A stretch of DNA of 64,000 nucleotides. Origin: Tetradesmus obliquus (taxonomy: Eukaryota; Chlorophyta; Chlorophyceae; Sphaeropleales; Scenedesmaceae). Where the stretch lies: contig CP126200.1 in assembly GCA_030272155.1 (NCBI GenBank), positions 3,100,001 through 3,164,000 of the forward strand. Reading direction: 5' to 3'. This document shows, piece by piece, positions 12,643 to 24,596 of this stretch (positions are counted from its first letter, which is position 1; each line of letters begins with the position of its first letter). Position numbers and translations under genes: made by a program. Below the pieces are notes generated by a model. The model was given only the letters and a program-made list of their open reading frames with translations, had not been told where the DNA came from and made no database searches.

Positions 12643-13222
12643 GACATGAACAGCAACCATACGTGCAGCTGCTGCGCCTGCGGCTGTTTGCAACTTGAAC
12701 AGTTGGTGTACAGATGCTGATGTTGCACAGTGGCTGATAATCCGCAGCTGCTGCAGCCAATGCGCTACCAGCAGACAAGTACTGGAGGGCTAGTAGCAGC
12801 ACATGGTATGGGCAGCGCAGTGCATGCTGACTTACTACTGGCTGTTGTTATGTGGACAATGCATGCATTGGGTACAGTATTGAGCAAAGTGCTTGATGCA
12901 GTCGTGCTGTGACGCATGGCTTCATGCAAACCCTACATTGTGCGCAGAGGCGCGGGCGTGACAATCGAGCCAAGAGCTGTTTATGGTGTCGTGGCGTGTA
13001 CGTGTGTGTTTTGCAAGCGTGCTTTGTGCTGGTGTTGTGTCTGGTTGTTTGTTGCGTGGAGTGTGTCCTTCACCATCCCCGTGTTCCCAGTGACATGGGA
13101 GTGTGTTTTCTGTGTTTTCTGTGCGTTAGTGTTCAACTCAAATTTGCGTGAAATTGCTTGGACCCCAGTCACGTGCCAGCAGGCATGCCCAGCGTCCTGC
13201 TGCCCCGCTGGCCCTTGTGTGG

Positions 13223-13381
13223 CATGACTGCAGTACATGCAGTGCCAGACGCGTGTTGTCTGGCATCATTGCAGTACATGCAGTGCCAGACGTGTGTTGT
13301 CTGGCATGACTGCAGAATATGCATAGCCAGGCGTGTGTTGTCTGGCATGACTGCAGTACATGCAGTGCCAGACGTGTGCGT
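13223..13381. repeat. Tandem repeat, about 41 nt, four copies
   Basis: Units of the form CATGACTGCAGTACATGC...GTGTTGTCTGG start near 13223, 13265, 13306 and 13347, with a few substitutions in copy 3. The units abut directly with no unique spacers. Confidence 0.85.
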
Positions 13382-14409
13382 ATGTTTTGTACAGTCGGTT
13401 GGTGTTGGTGCTCAGTGCTAGTAGCACGTTGAATGTACGGTTCTCTTATCTTGGTGCGCAGCTGCAGCACCACACACGTGGCTGCACAGTTCCTTGCACT
13501 GCTGGCACAGCTCATCCTTGGCAGCTTGTATGTGCCTGCAGAGGACATGACATCTGTTGTGCAACACAGCCTATAGGCTGTAGCTACAGAAATGTTGGCA
13601 GGCACGAACACCATGCACAACCACGCTCCGTGCGCCATCAGAGGAGTGCGCAGCGACAGCAGTGTTGCAGTTTTGAACAGTGCTGTGCGACTTGGCGAGT
13701 TTATGCATCATAGGCAGTTCATGTGCCCATGCTGCTGTGCGCAACACTGCATGTTATACTGATCTCCATCGCCCACATGCCACTGCCAGTGGCAGCAGCT
13801 GGTCACAGAATGTTGCCCTGTCATTGAGGGCAGTTGATTGCCAGATGATGAGGCTGCCAGGAGCAAAACTTATGTTGCGGTGTGTCAGGCGTCACACCAC
13901 CATGGAGTCTAATGTAATCAGGTGAAACCTGATGTTCGTGCACTGCAGCGGCTGCCACCTAGCACTGGTTTGCTGCCGCAATGGGCACTTTGCTTGTCCT
14001 ATATAGGGCATACATGCGGCCTTGCCAATGTGGAGCACTGAATGCGTACGTGCCCATTTATCTGCTGTTTCATGTAACATATGATACAACCATAGTTACC
14101 TCTAACAGGTGTAACAGGTCATGACGTGGCGTCTAGTGAAACCTGTAGACAAGCTGTCCTTAGAGCAGATCTCAAAGGTTACTCATGGCTGCAACTGCTG
14201 CCCTGCCAGACACAACCCACCCACAGCACCTGCACGGAAACTACACAAAGGTTTGCATACAGCCTGCACTACGGCACCATGCAGCACACATCACAACGTA
14301 TTATGCAGCAGTACTACTGTGCAGCAAATCACAACGTAGTATGTTTGCACTGCCGTGCATGATAGATCCCTCAGGTTCATAGGGGCAATTGGGCATCCTG
14401 GCAATGCTG

Positions 14410-14459
14410 TGATGATGAAGCTCTCACTGGCATTTTGATGATGAAGCCCTCACTGGCAG
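14410..14459. repeat. Short tandem duplication (about 26 nt x 2)
   Basis: Two copies of TGATGATGAAGC(T/C)CTCACTGGCA in intergenic DNA. Confidence 0.8.
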
Positions 14460-15040
14460 GCTGCCTTTGTGCTACTCGACTGCCCTACACTGTTTCCTCG
14501 CTGCCAGCTACACCGTTCACTGCTTCTGCCTGGCACCTGTTCTGCACCGCTCGTACTACAAGCTGTCCTGCATTGTTCATCTCTCCACCTGCCTAGATAA
14601 GTGATGATCCTGCTCTGCTCATGTTGGCACCTGTTCTCTGCTGCTCAAGTATAATCCCTTCTTGCTGCATAGCTTGTAGTTGGACCTGTCCTGCAACTGC
14701 TCTACCTGCATCTGTCCCTAAAGGACTCAAGTTGAGAGCCTCTCGCAGTGCTGCTGTCGTAAACCTGTCCTACATTGCTCTGTTGCTTCCACCAGTCCTG
14801 CACCTGCTGTTCACTGCTCGCTGATGACGACCAGTCAACCTGGCTTGAACATAACCAGCAACGGCATGCTGTTGTCTGCACACGCTGGCACCTGCTGTCG
14901 TGTAGATGTCCAATGCTTGGGAGGAGCTCAAGTCTCAGGCGGCCGCTCTATCATGGCTGATCCCTGCAGGTGTCCTCCGCTGCCACCAATGCTCACTTTA
15001 GAACAATGCTTGGCTGCAAACCTGACTGTTTTCACACTGC

Positions 15041-17145
15041 TTAGGAGGAGCTGAAGTCTGCCCGCTCATATTCGGCCAGCGTCACCAGCGCGTCAGCCCA
15101 GGCCGCATACTTCCAGTCAGCCAGATCCTGCACACTCCTGATGCCCAGCTCACCCAGCACCTCGTCACTCCTGGCAGCAGCAGCAGCAGCAGCGGCGGCG
15201 GCGTTGAGGGCGGCGGCAGTAGAAGGAGAGACAGGAAGTGGAGGAGAAGAACCAGGTGAGGGGCTCTTGCAGGACCTGCAGCCGCAGCTGCCCGGAATTG
15301 CAGTAATATGGGAAGGCAGCTATTGCGATAGGCAAGAGCAACACAGCAAGCCAGCGCTGCACTCACTTGGGTCCCAGGCCCTGCAGCGCTGAGGGTGGCG
15401 CTGCCAGCACCTCGCCCAGTGCCGCCACCTCCCATTGCTTGTCCAGCAGGCCGTTGATGTTGCAGGCGGCTCCCTCGGGGTGGGCGCCAGCCTCCTGCAA
15501 GCAAAATGTATGTGCCGTGAATGGTTTTGCTGTTTGGAGGTGAATTGTTTCTGTGATTGGAATTCAACAGCCGGCAGGGTGGGCAGAGAGCTGCAAAGTC
15601 ACTACAAGTCAATACAACGCCACAGATTGCGGCAGGCAGGTGAGCAGCTGGCAGATACAGCGCCTTCAAACGTGCTGCTTAGCATCCAAGAAGTTGCGCA
15701 TGCAGACCATCAGAAGTGCTGGCAGTGGCAGTGGTGGCGAGGAACAGGTCCCACCTCTGTTGCTGCCAGTGCTGCCATGGCCTTGGCTGCCTTGTACAGC
15801 TTCCAGCTGCCCAGCTGCTGCACAGTCTTCACATTCAGGGCTGCAGCAGCACAACCGTGAGACACATCTTTGTGAGTGTGTGTTACAGGAGGCTGCATGC
15901 CGGAACTCGAGCTGTCGTCTTTTTTTGAATCTGTCTGCTTGCAGGTGCTGCAACCGTCTCCTTTGCACAGTAGTATCGGCCTGCATGCCGCAAGCTAAGG
16001 CCACATGCATGCTGCGCAGCATGTCTGCAGTGGTGACAAAGCAGTACAAATACCTCAATGCCAGCCACACTGCCCGGCACGGAGAAGAAGGGCCACAAGG
16101 CAGGCAGTAGCAGATGCAGTGCAGCAAACGCTGCTGCTAAGGCTGCGCATGCAGCCTCTACTAGGTTAGCACCTGCCAGTGCAGTGTCTGCACGCTTGCT
16201 GAGGCCCTGCAGTGCTGATGGAGGCAGCTGGATGATGTCCCTGACAGCACAATGCAAACAGACGCAACAAAGGCAGCAGCAGCAGCAGCAGCAGCAACCA
16301 TAGCAATGACTCGCATGTAGAGTCACCTGTAAATGTCATTGCCATGTTTGCCGCTGCCGCAGTACAATTTTACGATCAAATCCAGCTGTAATTGTTGGCA
16401 AGAAGAGATATGTTTCGGTTGTATAAACCAGGTGTTCTTTCAGTTCTGTTGCAGCATTAGCCATGTAGCTAGCCAGTCGCGTCTCTGCATGTTATGGGTT
16501 CCCAGCACAGCTAAACACACTCACTTGATGGGTTTGCCTTCATGTGCCTTGTCTACTGCCTGTAGCACCAGCAGCAGCAGGGGCAGCAACAGCAGGCAGT
16601 GCAGCAGAGCTGCTGTCAGCCATCAGTTATGTGCTTTCCAGCGTGTCATGCCAGAGTGCACATCGCGCCACTCGCACTCCTGCCAACAGCGGGCTCCACC
16701 AGGTGCCAGCCACACAGCATGCAGTCAATTTGACATGCGCAGGATTGTTCGAGCTGAAATTTCAGGATTGTTGCAGTTAGATTCTGCCTTGTTTGACTCT
16801 TAGTGCCCACCTGGTTGAAGTTGAGTTTGTAAGCAGCAGGGGCTGACACCTGGGCTGCAGCGAAGCATCGCACGCCACCACGCCTGCAAGCAGACCAGCA
16901 GCCAGTCTATGGTGACACTGTTATGTAAGTGTTATGTAAACCTTACACAAACAGCTATGACTGGAGTTTGCTAGGATTCAAGTTGGGCACAGAGGGACAC
17001 CTGGCATTGTGACAGCCCAGGAACAGCCAGCTGGCGATGCTGCAGTTGCTGCCACCAGGGAGCATCGCAGTACACATGCGCATGCTGCTTACCGGCGCTG
17101 GGCAGGCGCACTGCGAGCAATGCGGCAAACGTCTGCGGACAGCAT
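15041..17145 (-). CDS. Plastid-targeted protein with two PPSALQGL modules, function unknown
   Basis: Seven exons, minus strand: 17145-17093, 16883-16811, 16559-16525, 16240-16173, 15840-15755, 15494-15367, 15170-15041 (573 nt, 190 aa). The N-terminus MLSADVCRIARSAPAQR...GVRCFAAAQV has the Arg/Ala/Ser composition and VRC-type cleavage site of algal chloroplast transit peptides. The mature part has two copies of one module: a start helix (LNFNQAVDKAHEGKPIK / CNINGLLDKQWEVAAL), the motif PPSALQGL, then LNVKTVQQLGSWKLYKAAKA / LGIRSVQDLADWKYAAWADA and a closing LATE/LAEYE helix. The pattern suggests two small helical, helix-hairpin-helix-like folds. I recall similar modules in green plastids but cannot name a function. 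A TATA-like sequence lies about 120 bp upstream. The last-exon edge is echoed at 14914-14952. Confidence 0.8.
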
Positions 17146-17263
17146 CGTGAAAGGCGTACAGATGCAAGCAATTGCCTGGCCAAGTCTGCTAAGCTGTCGA
17201 AGCGATTACTCTGGGTGCGTACGGGTGAGTCGTCGAGCTTGCGTGAGGCTAGTGTTGAGCAAG

Positions 17264-17272
17264 CTATATAAG
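17264..17272 (-). promoter_or_regulatory. TATA-like box of the PPSALQGL gene
   Basis: The minus strand reads CTTATATAGC about 120 bp upstream of the ATG at 17145. Position and sequence fit a core promoter, but there is no direct evidence of a transcription start. Confidence 0.35.
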
Positions 17273-18231
17273 GTCGTCTAGAAAGTGCAGTGACAGCGTG
17301 TCTACTACAGCCATGTGTCAACATGTGTAACCACATGGGCAGTTATGGTAGCCTCGAGAAGGAGCTGCGCATTGGCTTGAAGGCAGTCGCGTAAAAGTAT
17401 ACGTTCTTGTAGAATTCTTGATGATTAGGGGTGAATGGCTGCGAAACAGACGAAATCCACTGCCCTACACATGTGATCCGATCAACAAGCTGAGGTACCC
17501 CGTCAAACACAGAGGCAAGGAGATTAAGCCGGTTGTGAACGATCAAGTGCAATGCATAGTAAGCATAGGATGCCGTCAGGCGCCTGTGCAGCTCCTACAC
17601 ACATCACTGAACTGGCCAAGCTGGTGGACAGAGAGTAGTGGCTGCTGTGCATCAGCCCACCTCCTGCGACTGCAGGAACCCAGCCCTGGTTCCTAGGAAG
17701 CTTGGCCACACCAGCCGAACCCAGCGAATATATAATCTGTGTTGAGCAAGAGCAGCCAGCTGCCATACACCTGTGCACCAATAATTAAAATGTGGCCCAG
17801 CCCTTCTGCTCCTGGCAGGTAGTACCATGCCAGGCACATCATGTAGCAGAACAGCTCATGCTGGCACGGTGTGAATGCATACGACACAGGGATATCCAAC
17901 TATCATTTGCCCAACCTGATCGTGTCTTTTGCAAACCAACAGCGCCGTGAAGTGGCCAACAGCCAGCGCTGTACAGCACCGTGCAGCCACTGCACTTGCT
18001 GCTTTGTTTCATGCAGCATCAGGCGTACGCACCCCAGACAACAGCAAGCAGCCGTCTCCAAAGGTGATACCCTACTGTGAAACAGTACAACCGGTCATTA
18101 GATCCTGATGAACACACCATACATGCTTACATGCCGTATGCAAACTCTCTGTGAACACCACTTGTGCAAACCACGCTGCAGCAACAACAGCAGACCACGG
18201 CATGTGGCACATCTCAAACACCGAGGGCGCT

Positions 18232-18276
18232 CACATGCTGACCTGGCATGCTGACCTGGCATGCTGACCTGGCATG
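18232..18276. repeat. 13-nt tandem triplication
   Basis: GCTGACCTGGCAT is repeated three times head-to-tail in intergenic DNA. Confidence 0.85.
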
Positions 18277-18553
18277 CCCCACCCACCTGCAAGCGATGCA
18301 GGCGCCACCAGCCACCCTGCGCACCAGTTCAGCACCAGCACGCACTTTCAATCTTGCACACAAACTCTGCCACAGCATCATACAGCTGCATACACCAACA
18401 TGTGGCAGCAACGCAGCACCACCTCAGCTAGCAGCACGACGCGCAGCAGGCACTGCACAGGGGTCGCACAGATGGCGCAGGAGTGTGTATGTCCTGTGGC
18501 AGCTGACATCACACACTTGCGCCGACGACAGCACAAGTCGAATTGATTGTAAT

Positions 18554-18598
18554 ATGACGAATTCTAGACAAAGCCAGGATCCAAAGGACGCTGATCGT
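18554..18598. repeat. Dispersed repeat, copy 2
   Basis: Partner of 8301-8345: 27 identical nt, then diverged similarity. Same orientation, about 10.25 kb apart. Confidence 0.7.
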
Positions 18599-18981
18599 AC
18601 TATCCTGACCCCTGTCTCACATCACAGTTGTTAGACAGCAGGACCATTGCAGCCAAGGATGCAAAAAGCGATATCTGCGAGCCAGCCACACAAAATATAA
18701 TCAAACGCCTGCCCTGGTCAGCAAAATGCGACGCATCCTACTAGTGTGCCGTGAGCACCACACTGCTGAGTGTGAAATATCAACGCACTGCTGCGGTCCC
18801 ACAGCAAGCTGGCTACGGCTCCTCATCAATGCAAGCGTTGCGTCCGAGCACAAGCCTGCTCGGCGCCACCAGCTCATGCCAGATATGCCGTCATGTCAGT
18901 CAAAAGCTCTGCCCAACACCAGCCCGGCAGCTGCTGCTTGGAACCGGGCCGAGAGCATCCACCTGGAACTGGAACTTCCAC

Positions 18982-21900
18982 CTAGAACCAGCCCAGAAAC
19001 TTCCACCAGGGCCAGCCCACACCGAGTGTGAGTGCCAGGCTGAGGAAGCCGAAGATGGCGCCGTACAGGAAGAACTCTGAGAGGCTGTTAAAGCCTGAGC
19101 CGTAGAAGATGGCCGCCTGGCCGCTGGCAAAGTGCGTGATGCCGCCAAACAGGTTGCCGTTGTAGGCCAGCGACAGCGCCGACAGCATGCCGGGGCAGCC
19201 TGCGCGGCGGCGGCAAGACATAAAAGAGAGAGGGAGCAGCGTATTGGTTTGTTGAAATAAGGCATGTGCACTTGCACGGTCGCACACGCAACTGCTGATG
19301 CCCGCCGAAAGCATCTCCAGGCAGCCCGAAGAGCAGGCAGAACCGACTGACGATCGTGACGCTGCTGCATGTTAACGGTACCCAGAGCACAGAGCATAAA
19401 CACAGGCGCACGGCGGTGCATTTTCTTGAAATGCATCCACATATGACCACGTGAGTTATTGGAAGTTTAAATGTGTGTATGCAGCCACAGGTGCGAGCTA
19501 GTGTGTTGGCCGACGCACAACAATAACAGCACACTTAGCCGCCGCACCTGATGCAAGCATCATGGCCAGGAATGCCGCGTACAGCGCGCCAATGTGCGCC
19601 GTCTGGCTGGCGAACAGGTAGTGCAGCGCGAAGAAGGCAAAGTGCAGGATGAAGAACACCGGCTGCAGGCAGCAACACACATACAGGGTAGCAGCAGGCA
19701 GGAACAGCAAAGGCATATGTCAGCGTGGCATGCGCGGTTCTGCACAGCGTCAAACAGCCTGTTGTTTTGTAACAAGCAAGAGCTGCATGCGCGCCTCTGA
19801 AATGCCTTGCTGATGATCCAGCCTCGCCAGCCGACTCAATACACGTCCTTTGCTGTGTCCATGCTGTTGCAAGCTGTGCTGCTGGCTCCTTTGCTGCATC
19901 TGTTCACCCCCTGCTTGCTACCTTCAGCATGCAACACTTGGAACAGCCACAGCCGGCTGCCACATCTGCTTGGCAGCATTCCAAATGCGGCTATTGCTAG
20001 AAAGCCAGTAAGTTTATGGAGATATTCTCTGTCGGGCAGCCAATGGGGCTTCTTCATGTACCGCCACGCACCTGCCAGCCCAGGTTGAGTGCGTTGAGCT
20101 GGTTGCCGACCACGCCGGCGAAGCTGCTGATGAGGCCCGACTCGTTGAGCCCGTTGCTCATGCTGATGAGGATGGCAAACCAGATGAGCGTGTCCCAGGC
20201 GGGCGTGTACTCCAGGCAATCGCGCCACGTCAGCACGCCTGGCGGGATGAGGTGACAGGGACAGCAGTAGCGGCCAAGAGACACAGCGTCAGAAAAGAAG
20301 GACACAGTGGCAAGACAATGGGGCAGCACCAGTCAATCCAAGGACAGAAAGAATGTGGCATCCTGCCACATATCAGCACGCCTTGCAGCATTGCATCCAG
20401 CAGCAGGCCGCGGGGTGGCATAAGCCAGGGTGTTGGCGTCCCTGTCCTCAGAGCCGATCAGGCAATGCGTGAGTGCCTGCAGACAACTGCGCAGTGATGC
20501 AAACACGCGGCACAACAGCTTGGCGCACCTGTTACCAGCAGTGAGTTGCAGCATCGCATGACTCAACACGCTGCACACCTGTGACCAGAAGCGTGCCCAG
20601 CGCCAGCATGGCTGCTGCAGCTGCTGGGATGACAACAGAGCGAGCTCAAGTCTGCCCAAACAAACCCTCACATCAGTGCATCCATGCGCCGCACCTGTCA
20701 CCAGCAGCGTGCCCAGCGCCAGCATGGCTGCTGCGGCTGCTGGCAAGACAACAGAACGAGCTCATGTCTGCCCAAACAAACCCTCACATCAGTGCATCCA
20801 TGCGCCGCACCTGTCACCAGCAGCGTGCCCAGCTGTACAACTGCTGCAGCTGCTTGCAGGAGTGCTGTGTGATCGGAGTGCATTTAAAGCAAGCCTGCTG
20901 CGCACCTATCACCAGCAGCGTGCCCAGCGCCAGCATGGCTGCTGCGGCTGCTGGCCAGGCAACAGTGTGAATGCAACAGTGCCCCTGTGATCTCAAGCTC
21001 CGCACCTGTGACCAGCAGCGTGCCCAGCGCCAGCATGGCTGCCAGCACTGCGGGGCAGCCAATGGCGTCACCAAACATCCACAGCACGACAGCGCCGCTG
21101 ATGGTGGCCAGTGTGATCTTCTCGCCTGCTGACATGGGTCCCATCTTGGCTAGGTTCTGCTTGGCCAGCGTGGGTGCCTCAGGCGTCTCCTTAATCTGCA
21201 CGCAGGGTGGAGTTAGTGTATTGTTGGTGTGATGTGTGGAGCACAGCAGTGTCTGCAAGGTGCTTCAGTGCTTGGTAACTGTGGCACCAGCTGCATTGCA
21301 GGTTGAACAGCGGGTTGGCACTGTGCACTTATGCTTTTCAATGCATGGCTGACATAGGGTCCATTGTGACCAGGTTCTGCTTGGCAAGCGCGTTAGGCAT
21401 CTCTGCTTGCTGCTGCAGCCGCCAGCTGCCAGCATGCACTGCATACATACGGAGCGACTCCTGCCAGCAGCTGACAAGCGGCCTGCTGGCCTAGATACCG
21501 CGGTCTAATCAGAAAATCCTGCTCACCTCGGGTGGGAACATCTTGAACAGCAGGATGGGTGTGATGACCATTCCCAGGATGGCAGGAGGCAGGCAGCCCA
21601 CAAACCAGGTGGTCCATGCGTCAGGCACCACAACACCTGCACAGCACACGCACAACAACAATCAAAACAATTTGCTTATCCTCGAACCGGAAACATCACT
21701 CCAGTGCTTGCATTTGTGTGCCCGCAGGTGCAGGCTGCTGTGCGGTTGCTTGGTGGCACGTAACCAACACTGCAGCAACACATGAAGCAGCGTACAGGAC
21801 GTGGTGCATTGCAGCTGCTGCCTGTTTCGCCGGTCGACTGAACAGCAGGCAACAGCAACATGAAGCCAAACCCAGCTCTGCCGGCAGATTGAGGCGCAGC

Positions 21901-22591
21901 AGGTTCTGTGTTCATCAACGTAATAGTTTTCAGGAGCAATTCAGCCGCAGAAAAGCAAGCATGCAATAGCACATCAGCCTGACTCACCCAGCTCTGCCGC
22001 CAGGTTGAGGCACAGCAGGTTCTGCGCGCCGCTGGTGAGGAACAGCGCGCTGCTGTAGCTGCTCTGCTGCAGCTGCGACTGCATCAGGAAGGCGCCCATC
22101 TTCTTGCGGCCGCCGGTCTCGGGGTCGCCGTTGACGCTCTTGGACAGGAACTTGATGATGGGCACAAAGATGCCGCCAGCCCTGCGAGTGCCAAGAGAAC
22201 AGATAACAGCTACAGATGTAAGCTCCATCTCAGGCGGAGCGCAGTTGGCCAGGTCCAGGTTACCAAGCTGGCTGCAGAGGTAGGGACGAGGATCATGCAC
22301 GCGCTGCACAGACCTGACAGGAGTTGCACCAGCTGTTCACAAGGGCGGAACATATCGTGAAGCATGCATGATTATGTCGTTTTGTTGCGTATATAAACCA
22401 TGAAACACGCACATCACTCTGCCAACCAATTAGCTGGCCGCACCTTGCTGTGGTGCTGGGCAGCGCTGGCGACAGGAACAGCTCCGCAATGCTCAGGCCG
22501 TAGGCCAGGCCTAGTGTGGACTTGCCCATGGCTGCCACAAAGATGTTGGCGATGCGCTCACCCAGCCCAGTCTTCTCAAAGCCCTGTGGAG

Positions 22592-22638
<47 letters not shown>

Positions 22639-24020
22639 GAGGACACAAATGAGTCAAGATATACGTCCTGTCTGTGGACAGGTTGTCACAGATGTGGAGA
22701 AGCCAGCCCGGTCTTCTCAACGCCCTGCTGGAGGCACAGCAGCAGCATGAGGAGATGCTTAGAATTGCAACATGGAGAGTGATAAGTCAGGCACCACTGA
22801 GGTGTGGCTGTGGTCCAGTTGTGACACTAATGCGTTTCTCTGCTTTTGCCTTTGCTGCTGCCCTTGCCAGTGCATCCGTCGCCTGGCAGGGACAGCAGCT
22901 GCACGTGAAGGGCTCCAGAAGGATAACCTGCAGTGCCATTGCGTGCCAGTGCCAGCTGTACTACTGAGGCAGCCGGCACCAGCATGCAACCTCTACTGGC
23001 CTCCTGCTCTCCATGCCTAATGGATCATCACACACCAACAAGAGGCTTCTACTGCTGGTTGCAGCAAGACCAACCACACCCACAACCAACTTATGGTACA
23101 CTACCAGCTGCTTCACATTCTACTGATGCATACACTGCACTCGCCTTTGCGAAGAAGAAGGAGATGACGATGAGCCAGATGACCTCGCTGGTCATGGCAC
23201 CAAGCGCTTTTGCAAACGGCAGCGCGCCGCTGGCCACCACACAGCACAGCGCACAGAACGCCCACGCACCCACTGGCAGCGGCTGCACCACTAGGCCCAG
23301 AATAGTGCTCAGAAAGATGCTGAACAATGTCCAGGCCTCAGGAGTGATGCCAGCTGGCGAAGGGATGCAGAACTTCACCAGGCAGCCGAATGCAACAGCG
23401 ATTGCGGCTGGTACTAGCTTCATGCCTTGCAGGGCGGGTGCTGCTGGTGCGGCGGGCTGCTCTGGCTGCGCTGGCAGTGCTCCTGCTGATGCGTTGGCTG
23501 CGACGTGCAGCGGCCGCCTGCTGCTGCTGCTGCTGAGGCTGGGCCGCAGGGGCTTGCTGCTGCTGCTGCTGAAGCTGCTGGCTGCATGCTGCAGGCGCTG
23601 CTGGGCTGCCGCACTGCACAGCGAGTGAATGGGTTGGCAGGAAAAGCAGGAGCATGCAGAGTGGGAAGTGGGTAAGCCGGACTAGCTGGGTTGCGCATGT
23701 TGTGTGTGAGGTGTGCAAGCATACGGGTGCTGGTGTGATGCATTCAACCGTGCGTGCAGTGTTACCCACAAAAAGTTGGGAACAACAGCATGATAACGGC
23801 AGGCAAGATGCATCTACATACGGTATGTTGTAGCGAGTCATGTGGTGACGCGGGTGCTGCCAATGCGCAGCAGTGCCGGACAAGCGCAGCAGATGGAAGT
23901 TGGGGCATACCGCACAGCAACTGCAGGCTTTGCTAGCCTTGGTGCAAGTCCAGCTGGCTTTGCAAACGAGCCAGGCTGGCGGCAGGGCACTGCTGTCCTT
24001 CGACTGAGAAGGCTAGCCAT
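18982..24020 (-). CDS. DIT1: Plastidic 2-oxoglutarate/malate translocator (DASS family)
   Basis: Nine exons, minus strand: 24020-23911, 23613-23145, 22583-22444, 22181-21988, 21636-21527, 21195-21006, 20238-20072, 19662-19548, 19199-18982 (1713 nt, 570 aa). Residues 1 to about 100 form a transit peptide (MASLLSRRTAVPCRQPGSF..., VAVRAAAQQ junction, Ser runs). The rest follows plant DiT1 closely: LSTILGLVVQPLPVGAWAF, EVIWLIVISFFFAK, GLGERIA, GKSTLGLAYGLS, ALPSTTARAGGIF, QNLLCLNLAAELG, HYLFASQTAHIGALY, LSLAYNGNLFGGITHF, WWKFLGWF. This antiporter of the plastid inner envelope imports 2-oxoglutarate for ammonia assimilation in exchange for malate. The exon 2 donor is GC (AAG|gcgagt). An in-frame ATG 54 nt upstream (24074) is an alternative start. 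Introns carry several copies of exon edges. Closely related oxaloacetate or glutamate/malate exchangers cannot be excluded. Confidence 0.92.
20364..21045 (-). repeat. Array of exon 6 donor-edge copies in the DASS transporter intron
   Basis: The end of exon 6 (GCCATGCTGGCGCTGGGCAC, then GCTGCTGGTCACAG|gtgcgg on the minus strand) recurs at about 20586-20620, 20700-20735, 20813-20835 (partial) and 20909-20945, besides the real edge at 21006-21045. Most copies keep GTGA(C/T)AG|gt(g/c). A weak copy of the exon 7 acceptor lies near 20364-20384. Confidence 0.8.
21349..21403 (-). repeat. Diverged copy of DASS exon 6 interior
   Basis: This block aligns with 21128-21190 of exon 6 (region encoding AKQNLAKMGPMSAG), with shared stretches such as AGGTTCTGCTTGGC, but it lies in the preceding intron and is no longer a clean reading frame. 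Confidence 0.7.
21871..21909 (-). repeat. Copy of the DASS exon 4 donor edge
   Basis: Nearly matches 21985-22024 (end of exon 4 and its donor). It includes CCCAGCTCTGCC and GCAGCAGGTTCTG and lies about 115 bp inside the following intron. Confidence 0.8.
22594..22636. repeat. (CAG)n microsatellite
   Basis: About 14 CAG units immediately upstream (minus-strand sense) of the DASS exon 3 acceptor. A copy of this acceptor edge, with a short CAG run, lies at 22705-22752. Confidence 0.9.
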
Positions 24021-24596
24021 GAGTGCCGGGCTGCTGCTGCTGCAAAGCACACAGAACAGTGGAAGCAGCCACATCAGGGTTGTTCAGGAGGATTGTGGGG
24101 CCAGGCATGAGACCGCCAAGCTGGCGTAAGGCGCATTACATCTACCATATGCTATGCAGTGATTGCATAGGGACTCACAGCTTTTGCAACTATGCTGAGA
24201 TGCAACTAGCGGAGGGCGGGTGAGTGCACAACTGTGTGCTGTGCTCGCCCGTAAGATACAACTACCTGCTGATACGTCGCACTTGAACTACGCAGAAGGA
24301 ATTTGTATGAAACTTCCAGCGATTCGGCGATCGCCGACGGCGTAGTAGCAGCTGGATCACTGGCTGTAGCACTTCGTCTTGCAGCACTCAACCTAAGATC
24401 AGTCGCATTCAGCAGAAGTTGTTGACAGTTGTTCGTTTGAGCCATCAATTACCTGTGCTGCAGCGCGAGCAGCACGCAGCGTGCAAAACCTCGCAGCACA
24501 GCGAGCCCTCCGTGGCAGTAAAGGTCGTTTATTCATTTTGTATTGGAGTTACTCGATTGCCGGATTTTCACCGGCATCACCATTTCAGCTGCCACG
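24021..24596. promoter_or_regulatory. Bidirectional promoter region between DASS transporter and EPSPS
   Basis: The two start codons (24020 minus, 24597 plus) are divergent and 576 bp apart, so both promoters and 5' UTRs lie here. No TATA box is obvious on either side. A GC-rich palindromic element, GGCGATCGCC, sits near 24324-24335. Shared regulation is an inference from the arrangement. Confidence 0.5.

Larger units (their letters stand above)
10736..15040. other. Gene-poor region with minisatellites
   Basis: It holds the 3' UTR of the secreted-protein gene, then about 4 kb without a supportable coding exon. It carries a poly-G run, three tandem-repeat clusters (12.5, 13.2 and 14.4 kb), and at 14914-14952 a diverged copy of the 3' end of the neighbouring gene's last exon, including its stop-codon region. 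Degenerate CTGTCCTGCA(T/A)TG-type words recur between 14.46 and 14.83 kb. Confidence 0.5.
17146..18981. other. Intergenic region between divergent minus-strand genes
   Basis: Promoter side of the PPSALQGL gene and 3' flank of the DASS transporter. No coding exon is supportable. It contains a 13-nt triplication near 18.23 kb and the second copy of a dispersed repeat at 18554. Confidence 0.5.

Noticed and set aside
13223..13381. CRISPR-like array (also considered at 30200-30423)
   Set aside because: The repeats are directly adjacent with no unique spacers, and the DNA is clearly eukaryotic nuclear. These are minisatellites.
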